This document shows positions 57,135 to 64,000 of a stretch of DNA of 64,000 nucleotides, in pieces. Both the position numbers and the translations under genes were made by a program. Source of the DNA: Crotalaria pallida (Eukaryota > Streptophyta > Magnoliopsida > Fabales > Fabaceae); NCBI GenBank assembly GCA_037953625.1, contig CM075650.1:120449706-120513705 (forward strand). Reading direction: 5' to 3'. The notes under the pieces are model-generated. The model was given only the letters and a program-made list of their open reading frames with translations. It ran no database searches and had not been told where the DNA came from. The stretch's first letter is position 1. Each line of letters opens with the position of its first letter.

Positions 57135-58421
57135 TGATGTGTGCGTAGCATACATATTATTTCATTATTAGTTTTTATTTATTTTAATAAATATTCATGC
57201 ATTTTATTCTAATTTAGCATGCATTTAATTCATATTTCACTTGGAAAGGTATCTTGTGCTTTTATTATGTAGATTGCTTATTTTGAGGTTGGAGCATTGA
57301 AAAATAAAGAAATAAATCAAAGAAGATATGCTAAGAGATATTGTGAGCAGACATCTAGAAAAAGATAGAGATAGAGGCATGTGAGAGGAAGGAGATTGCT
57401 TATGGATTTATTTTGCTATTTGGGCCCAACACTTGGAGGAAGGAAAATCTATAAAAGGAGGAAAATAGAAACTCTGTAGAAGAACAGGAGGATGAGTCAT
57501 AACATGTAGTAGTAGGAATTTTAGTAGTAGTAGTAGTAGGATTAGAATTAGAATTAGGATTATTTTCTCTATCATAGCCAGAAACAAATTAGAAAATAAG
57601 GATTCAAGGTTGCACAACTCTCTCCATGAAGAACTAGAAGGCGTTTGAAGACGGAAGAAATTCCTCATCTTTCATCTTTTGGTTATTTCTACCTTTTATT
57701 CCTTTATTCTTATTTTTTGGTTTGTATTATGTATATGATTGAGTAGTTTTCCATTTCTAAGGATTAGGATTAGCCCATGGAGGCATTGACATGATGATTT
57801 GATTATTTTCTCTTATTATTATTTATTTATTTTAGATTTAATTATGGTGTTCTTAATGCTTGTGATTGTGTCGGATCCCACTATTGCATGATCTCAGATA
57901 GTAAGGGAAGAACCGAAATGTGAACCTTAGTGTTAGAAAATACATAATTAAACTTAAGGTTTTAGATCACGAAAGTAGTTCTAATCCTTGAGAGGATTCA
58001 ATGAATTATCATAGATCTTAATGGATTTAATGTACCCTAATTACCACGAAAGTAGGAATTAGGCCTCATTAGGTACGGTGCTAAGATTCTGAAATGAACT
58101 AGTACTCTACATTAGGATAATTTACCTTCAAAGTAAATCTAATTTAATAAGAGATATATCTTTAATTGATTGTCAATGTTGATATGTGGTGAAACTAATC
58201 CTTAGAAGATTTAATTCTTATCTTATCTCATATCTTTAGATTTATTTTATTTTATTTTATATCTCAATCCAATCTTTTATTTTATTTTTTCATATCTCTA
58301 ATAGATTCGTTTAGCTAATCTATACTTGTAATTTGTCGGTAATTAACAACAAAATCCCTGTGGAGACGATATCTTTTTATACTACTACTTGACATAACCC
58401 GTGCGCTTGCGGGGCGTATCA
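57135..58421. repeat. Solo LTR, 1,287 bp, TSD attat
   Basis: Starts TGATGTGTGCGTAGCATAC and ends GGGGCGTATCA with ATTAT on both sides (57130-57134 and 58422-58426). Near its end 'AAAATCCCTGTGGAGACGAT' and 'ACCCGTGCGCTTGCGGGG' resemble the U5 part of plant gypsy LTRs. There is a (TAG)n tract near 57510-57540. No internal region, so a solo LTR. Confidence 0.9.
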
Positions 58422-58426
58422 ATTAT

Positions 58427-59399
58427 GTAATGAAAATTGTCTTTTCACCCTGGAGAATTAGTGTAAGGAATAACTTAATATCATCCTTAATTGGTCAGAG
58501 ATTATAATACATTACAAACACTTCATGAGCAAGGAATAACTTAATACAATCCTTAATTCATCAAAGGTATAATACCTTGTAAGCACTTAATACTTTCTTA
58601 TTTTCTTTCCCTTCACGATTTCAAATAAATTGTAAGATGATGTTTTTATAATATTTTAACTTAAGACACTAAATAAAGACACTGAAATAATCTAATTTTC
58701 TCAACAACAGAAGGTGTAGGTGCAATAATGGTGGTTGATTTTGCAACTTGTTTGGTTGCAGGTTTAGGGGTTGAAAGTGCCTTCTTAGGTTATGATCTTG
58801 GACTCATTTGGACAAGGAAATCTTGATGTTTTTTTTATGCTTGTTTTTTTTACTTCATCTGTACCTTATTATTTGTCTTTTTTAAAGATTTTTTTTTGTT
58901 TTTTTAATATGTCATTTTGAGGATTTTAAGAGTGTAATAAATGTTATTTTCAATGTTTACTCTTATTCTATAAGTCTTATTTTACATAGGTAGTGAAAAA
59001 AATTAATGATTATAGAGAGAGCATATGAATAGTGGGGAAAAAATAATTAATATATTGAAAATCTAAGCAATAATTATATTTCTTAAAGTAATAGGATAGA
59101 TATATAAGAAAATTAAAGGGATCAGTTTTTTCATCAAGACACTAACCTCTTTATCATAGATTAAATTTTTTTCATAGGCACATTATTATGTTTAGAAATA
59201 AAAAAAATTGATTAGAAAAAAAAAATCTTTTATGATAGAAGTGGTGTGATTCATCTTGCGTGAGATGTAGTCCATAACCTATGGTATTAGGTTCAAATCC
59301 TATCTCAAATGCATCAAGCATACAGGCCAGTGAAGTTGAGATTTCTCTGTAAGTGGTAACCCAACCTATGGTATTAGATTTCCTTGTAAATGCATTGAG
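58427..59399. other. Intergenic; short tandem duplication at 58463-58589
   Basis: A unit of about 65 bp containing 'AAGGAATAACTTAATA.CATCCTTAATT' occurs twice. No gene. A tRNA-like 'GGTTCAAATCC' at 59291 is discussed under rejected items. Confidence 0.5.
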
Positions 59400-60129
59400 C
59401 ACTACTAGTACTTTCAACTCCAATTAGTCCTAGCATAGTAGTATTGTTCCTATACACTACAACTTTTCTCCAATGCCAACTACTTTTTATCTTCCTCAAA
59501 ACTACTGAAGAGGAAGTTGCAAAACAAAAAGGAGGAGATTGCATATTTGGAGAATGCATATACGACAATTTTCCACCAATATTTCTAGCTTGGAAAAACT
59601 GATGATGTGTACAAGAGGGAGTTGTATGACCATCAAGTTTTCTCTTTTTGGAATTGGAGCCAACATCATTGCCAACACATCTACTAGAAAGAGACAAGTC
59701 TCTTTGACTTAATAAGTCTGCAAAAAGTATTTTTTCTAGAGAAGAATTCATATTATCAATGTAAAACATTTCAGTCGCAAGAGAATATGGAGATAAGGGA
59801 ACATTCGATGCTCTTTCATAGCATTCCTCATCAGCAGCCTTTTGCAAGTCTAACAACTTCAGTACCTTATCAAAACTAATCATAGAATGAAAATAGTTTG
59901 GGGTATCAAATCTCTTATCCCTGCATGCTATAGTAGTTCTTGGAGTATGCGACGCATGACATGTAGAATATCCATTGTCATTTGCATACTCACAAGCTTT
60001 AACTCTGTTCACTTCCATTTCTTTTTTCCCGCACAAACTTGCAATGCATTCATCTGTTTCACGAATTCTTTTCCTCTTCCTACTGTCAAATGGCTTGGAC
60101 ATGCTTGGTCTTACATTAAAGTTCTCCAT
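59374..60129 (-). CDS. 251-codon ORF, unnamed plant nuclear-type protein, inside a transposon
   Basis: ATG at 60129, uninterrupted to the stop at 59374. It has a basic, NLS-like N-terminus ('DSRKRKRIRE'), then 'SFDKVLKLLDLQKAADEECYERA' with 'PLSPYSLATEMF', a motif pattern that I associate with an uncharacterised plant protein family, and a second basic patch 'SKKRKLDGH'. The last residues ('QCIYKEI') are encoded by flanking DNA beyond the transposon edge at 59400, so the stop is not the native one. It is likely a captured large exon. Whether it is translated is unknown; the absence of stops over 250 codons suggests recent capture or constraint. Confidence 0.45.
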   Translation of the reverse strand: MENFNVRPSMSKPFDSRKRKRIRETDECIASLCGKKEMEVNRVKACEYANDNGYSTCHASHTPRTTIACRDKRFDTPNYFHSMISFDKVLKLLDLQKAADEECYERASNVPLSPYSLATEMFYIDNMNSSLEKILFADLLSQRDLSLSSRCVGNDVGSNSKKRKLDGHTTPSCTHHQFFQARNIGGKLSYMHSPNMQSPPFCFATSSSVVLRKIKSSWHWRKVVVYRNNTTMLGLIGVESTSSAQCIYKEI

Positions 60130-60372
60130 GGTTAATTCTAATGATGCAATAACTTGTAAAGCACCCCCTTTTTGGGAGCTTATTAACTGTCCATTAGAAA
60201 AAGATGTTGAATTGGAAGTTATTGCAAAACTCTATAACTTTGTTCTTTTGGAGCCTCTTAAGGAAACAAAAATTGGCATTGGAGAAGAGTAGTTGGTATT
60301 AGAGAAGAGTTGTAGTGTATAGGAGCAATTCTATTATGCCGGGACTCATTGGAGTTGAAAGTATTAATAGTG
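59400..60372. mobile_element. CACTA-like element carrying a host gene fragment, 973 bp
   Basis: Both ends begin CACTA: the left CACTACTAGTACTTTCAA and the right (complement) CACTATTAATACTTTCAA, both followed by CTCCAAT. Terminal inverted similarity extends about 85-90 bp (59400-59496 versus 60279-60372), including 'TACACTACAACT'. I see no matching 3-bp target duplication (GAG versus TAA), which weakens the class assignment. Inside lies the 251-codon ORF. Confidence 0.6.
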
Positions 60373-60401
60373 TAATATATAAGCCTGTCTTTATATACAG
60401 A

Positions 60402-60445
60402 AGTCCCACATCGAAGCATGTTTGATAACAGAAGGTGTTTATATA
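60402..60445 (+). promoter_or_regulatory. snRNA-type promoter elements (USE plus TATA)
   Basis: AGTCCCACATCG at 60402-60413 matches the plant snRNA upstream sequence element (RTCCCACATCG). TTATATA follows at 60439-60445, 25 bp after it, close to the spacing of Pol III-type plant snRNA genes. No known snRNA follows; the first T4 is at 60524-60527. The same motif also occurs by descent in plant repeats. Confidence 0.35.
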
Positions 60446-61263
60446 CCCTAATGCATATACCTAGTTTGATTAGCTTTGGGGTTTGTTGCTGATGGGACTA
60501 TCATGTGTGGGCTTACATTGACATTTTGACTTGTGGCAAGTTGACATGGACTTCTGTTAGCTACATCAACCTAAACGGTTAACTAAAACAAAAAATTGCT
60601 CAACTTTCAAAGACTAAAAACTTAATAAATCCAGTTTTTTTACCTCGTCTTACTTTATGTTTTTTATTAATTTTCTAAACGGTAAAGAATGCACTTGAAA
60701 TATTATCATATTATCACCAAGTACTATTTATTTTCATCAATAACTGAGGTAGTTATATTAATGTTTTATACTTTAAATTTTATTTATTAGGTTATAAGAA
60801 GAAAAAAATTTGTACCCCTCTCGCTACACTTTTCTAGCTTCGTGCTTGTCTAATGCTAAAAATCAAAGGTTAGTTCCCTTCCATGTCTGAAAATCATTGA
60901 AGTGGTCTCTACCAACAAAACAATTGATATGACAAATAAACATAAATATAATTACGTAATTAAAGAACCAATATTTCATTACCTGCATCAAAGACTTTAA
61001 ACCAGCCATCTACTTCGTCTTCCTACAACTACCCTCACGAAGATACTCATACAAAAAGGGAAGAGTAAATGTTCCCCATGCATATACAATGAACTCATCT
61101 ACATTGCAAAATAATTATAAGTAATGCACGCGACCTGTCCTGAACTTCTGTCAACATTCGCATATGTGCTCTCGATCAATGGTGCTAAACCTGACCTCTG
61201 AACAATCTCTTGCACTCGGAATGGCCACTCACTTATATCAACAAGTGGCAAAGGCCACACATA
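60446..61263. other. Intergenic, no gene seen
   Basis: AT-rich; apart from the possible short Pol III transcript region (about 60469-60527) nothing is supported. Confidence 0.45.
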
Positions 61264-61271
61264 GTTGGGAC

Positions 61272-62030
61272 TAGGGGTGTAATGGTCCTGTCCGGTCTTT
61301 AAGAGACTTTAGGGACCAGACTGATTAAATTAATGTGGTCCGGTCCGGTTCGGAAGTTTTTCACAAGCAAAGACCGGATCAGACCGAATCGGTCCAGACC
61401 ATTTTGGTCTGGTCCGATCCGGTCTATTTAGACCATAATAATAAAAATTGAATTCTTAAGAAACTCAAAAAATGGATATGACAGTTAGACAAACAAAAAA
61501 AAAAGAGATTGTATGTCTTGCCTGAGCATTGGTATTGATGCTGCAAATGCAGGTTCCCTTATGCACATTCCATATCTTAATACATTTATCTTCCGTGCCA
61601 CCTCCAGAAGCTAGAACACCAAAATCATAAGGACACCAGGCTAGAGCCTTGACTGCAGCATGATGGTCCTTAAAACAGTGCAAGAAACTGGATGTACACA
61701 TTTTAGACGAGTCCTATAGATTGGTGTTTTCACCAATGAGTACCACCAATGGAACTCATATGTCTGAGTGGCTGCGAACGTGATGAAGGGCTGAAGGCTT
61801 TGTGCCTTTGTGTTTTATTTTTATTTTTATTTTTTAATATTTGAACTACCGATCCGGTTCGGTCTTTGCGGTCTCAAAATTTGTGAGACCGTGGACCGGA
61901 CCACAGTAGAACGGTCCTGAAATAATAAGACCGGATCGGACCATGAGATAAAACCGGACCATATTTTTCGATCTGGCCCGGTCCGATCCGACCGGTCTCG
62001 CGGTCCGAGACCGGACCACTTACACCCCTT
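61272..62030. mobile_element. Non-autonomous hAT element with captured exon, 759 bp
   Basis: GTTGGGAC on both sides (61264-61271 and 62031-62038) is a perfect 8-bp target duplication. The ends are TAGGGGTGTAA and TTACACCCCTT, a hAT-type terminus. Beneath each end are dense 'GGTCCGGTCCGG' and 'GACCGGATCGGACC' repeats in inverted arrangement. The middle holds a Cdc20-like exon. No transposase. Confidence 0.9.
61522..61687 (-). pseudogene. Captured Cdc20/fizzy-type WD40 exon
   Basis: Reads 'FLHCFKDHHAAVKALAWCPY', 'GVLASGGGTEDKCIKIWNVHKGTCICSINTNAQ': one WD40 blade with the exact wording of the APC/C activators Cdc20/Cdh1 ('AAVKALAWCP', 'LASGGG', 'D.CIK.WN...G'). It is bounded by a plausible acceptor (CATCCAG) and a GC-type donor (CAG|GCAAGA) with flanking intron remnants. 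The frame is open. A single blade cannot form the seven-bladed propeller, so it has no Cdc20 function; it is a transduplicated fragment. Confidence 0.85.
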
Positions 62031-62038
62031 GTTGGGAC

Positions 62039-62499
62039 ACTTCATGACTTGACATTTCTACATAAATAGAGATGTAATAATTAACAAAATTATATACTAT
62101 ACTTCAATTATAAAATTGATAACGATAATAAGCATACACACCTCTTCATTTATATAGCAGCTGCAACATGTGTTGGGTATGTGACCAACAAATCCCATGA
62201 CTCGGGACCGTCACCAAATGAAGCGACAACTACATTATTTCGAGACCACCCTCCTCTCCTTATGATCCCCACGACTTCCACCTCTCTCTCTCTCTCTCTC
62301 CTCTCTATCTCTCTAATTTTTTTTCTAAGTTGTAAGAATGGCAAGAACAAAGGTAGGAATGAATGGGGGTGGGGTCATTTATAATGATATACTAAAATGG
62401 GGTGTATGAACTAAAAAGTGGGGTTTAAAAAAATCAAAAGTCTCCCTCACACTCTCCTCTACTCCCTCATGGTTTTGGCTTCTCAAATGGGGTTGGACT
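62039..62499. other. Intergenic; (CT)n microsatellite at about 62280-62302
   Basis: No gene is supported. The sequence before 62500 ('CAAATGGGGTTGGACT') could be a degraded polypurine tract, but the usual reading is host DNA. Confidence 0.45.
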
Positions 62500-62860
62500 T
62501 GTAAGTTCCATTGAAAATGTTTTGATAATGACAAAAGGTTTTGAACAAGCTACAAATGTATTGATCAAGTTCAAGCTCAACAAGCAAACAACAAACATCA
62601 AAGGAAGAGAGAACAAGCTCATGAAGACTTATGAAGATCTAGTTTGAGTATTATTGTAATATCTTTAGCCTCTCTAGCTTAAGTCTTTTATTTGATGAGT
62701 TTGGGTAGAGTCCTATAGAGGGTAGTTAATCTCTTTTAAGGTCATGATTATATCATAATTTGAGTTTTCACTTAACCTAAAATCAATAGGTGGCTTAAAG
62801 GTTTGAAAGAAAAGGTTTAGTTTTGAGAAAACAAGTTTCTAAGTGATTTTGCACTAGCTT

Positions 62861-62940
62861 AATCGATTAAGTAATCATCTAATTGATTAAGACATTTCAA
62901 GTTACAGTGCTTAATCGATTAAGAAACAGTTTAATCGATT
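62861..62940. promoter_or_regulatory. Paired AATCGATT palindromes, proximal cluster
   Basis: Starts 62861 and a degenerate AATTGATT at 62881 (20 apart); 62913 and 62933 (20 apart). Confidence 0.6.
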
Positions 62941-63882
62941 AAGAGCTGTAAAACTGGTTTTTAAAATACGTTTTTCACTTCTCAAAATCAGTTTTAAGTG
63001 CTATTAACTTTTGGGTATTCTATATTAAAATTTTCCTAATCATTGTGATCATTGAAAACCATTTTTACATCAATTTTACAAAGAATAAAGCCACTCTATT
63101 CTCTCTCAATTTCATAGATCAAAGCTTTCTATTTTCACATTCTTTGATCAAGAACTCTTGAATCTTTCATATTGATATTGTCATAACTATTGGAAGAGAT
63201 TCATAGGAGTGTCATTTTGTTTTCTATTGTGTTGTAATCTTTGCAAGAGGCAAGCCATCTACAACAAACAAGAAGCCTTAGTGTGTCGATTATCATCAAG
63301 CAAGTTCATTCAAATTGAAGAAGAAGTCTTGGTTGTGAATCAAGCAAAGTGAAGTCTTGTTGTGAGGTATCAACGAGCAATGTGAAGACTTGTTGTGTGG
63401 ATTATCAACAAGGGTTAGAGGTTATATTAGAGAGAAGATCAATAGGATTACAAGGCAAGGGTGTGGTGTATCCTTTGTAGGCTATCAAGAAGGGAGTCTT
63501 GAGAGGCATTTACTTGTAATTTGAGAACTCTAATTCCTCATAGTGAAGAATCTCTCTTGGTTGAAGAGGGGACTGGATGTAGCTTTCAAGTGGATGAAAG
63601 TGAACCAGGATAAATCACTGTGCCGTATCTCTAAACCCTTACTCTTTACATTCTTGTTATTCATTGTGTTCTTGATTGAAAACCTAGAAAAGATTGATTT
63701 TCATAATTGATTGAATTGAATCTTATATTGTGCAAATTGATTTTGGGAAAATCATTTTCATAACCTAGGTAATCAATAAGAATATTGGTGTTAATTCTTT
63801 CTGCTGAACCTCTGATCTTACGTGTTGATTGATTGATTTTCGTATTCGATTAAAAAGTGATTTTTCAGTTTTCTGAAGGTTT

Positions 63883-63975
63883 AATCGATTAGTAATCGAT
63901 TAAGACATTTTGTGATTTCTGATCTTAATCGATTAAATTGCAGATTAATCGATTAAAAGTTCAGCTTAATCGATT
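63883..63975. promoter_or_regulatory. AATCGATT palindromes, distal cluster
   Basis: Starts 63883, 63894 (11 apart), 63927, 63947 (20 apart) and 63968 (21 apart). Confidence 0.6.
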
Positions 63976-64000
63976 AAGTGCTGTAGATTTTGCAAAAATC

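Larger units (their letters stand above)
62500..64000 (+). repeat. SIRE-like Ty1/copia LTR, plus strand, runs off the window
   Basis: Starts TGTAAGTTCCATTGAAAA, the same family as 50347-52063 but in the opposite orientation and clearly diverged. Shared landmarks are 'CAAGTTCAAGCTCAACAAGC' near the start and 'GAATCTCTCTTGGTTGAAG' late. By the other copy's length it should end about 200 bp past the window edge, so whether an internal region follows is unknown. Confidence 0.8.

Noticed and set aside
59230..59345. tRNA-like B box GGTTCAAATCC, possible SINE or tRNA gene
   Set aside because: No A box at the right distance, no cloverleaf, no tail or target duplication; too weak to annotate.

Overview
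This is a window of flowering-plant nuclear DNA, most likely from a legume. It is AT-rich, its gene pieces have introns, and it carries plant-specific families: a HIPP-type isoprenylated protein, a plastid PPR protein and a plant GRF zinc finger. It also carries legume-style transposable elements such as a SIRE-like copia LTR, Ty3/gypsy LTRs, RTE and L1 LINEs, Stowaway, Tourist, hAT and CACTA elements, and a Helitron. I see no intact, clearly functional host gene. Almost everything recognisable is a transposable element or a gene fragment moved or broken by one. The species call is inference only.

Layout. 1-5555: the 5' half of a decayed Ty3/gypsy element on the minus strand (LTR, PBS, gag, protease, start of RT). 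6.2-6.8 kb: a 109-bp retroposed insert with a 25-bp target duplication, next to CACTA-like subterminal repeats. 8.4-16.4 kb: a large patchwork array of one repeat family containing foldback hairpins, minisatellite-like blocks and a Tourist MITE. 16.4-19.4 kb: a GC-richer pseudogene of the plant 'gypsy-type transposon' protein family. 19.8-21.24 kb: decayed exons of a host gene beside a CACTA terminus. 23.9-24.8 kb: an L1 LINE tail. 25.7-27.5 kb: foldback MITEs. 28.6-29.2 kb: the C-terminal half of a HIPP. 30.4-32.1 kb: three precisely bounded insertions (RTE LINE, a 357-bp MITE, a tRNA-type SINE). 35.45-38.37 kb: a 2.9-kb solo LTR.

38.9-48.8 kb is the most informative locus. Exons resembling the At4g37920-like family run into a PPR pseudogene resembling At4g18520 (PDM1/SEL1). 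The PPR reading frame is split at an exact A^T site by a Helitron (41627-48648). That Helitron contains a complete non-autonomous LTR element (42631-47462, TSD ttcat) and a Stowaway MITE. 48.97-55.41 kb is a gypsy-type LTR (TSD caagg) broken open by a gypsy pol fragment and a SIRE-like copia element. 56.5-62.0 kb holds a GRF-finger pseudogene, a second solo LTR (57135-58421), a CACTA-like element carrying a 251-codon ORF, and a hAT element that has captured a Cdc20/fizzy WD40 exon. 62.5-64.0 kb is another SIRE-like LTR that runs off the window.

The most unusual signal is shared by LTR families that look otherwise unrelated. Both the solo LTR at 35.45 kb and the SIRE-like LTRs carry paired short palindromes (AACCGGTT in one; AATCGATT or ACTCGAGT in the other). 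Members of a pair start 19-21 bp apart, usually exactly 20, and each LTR has two clusters about 1 kb apart. The palindromes differ between families, but both arms change together, as expected if symmetry itself is kept by a dimeric binding factor.
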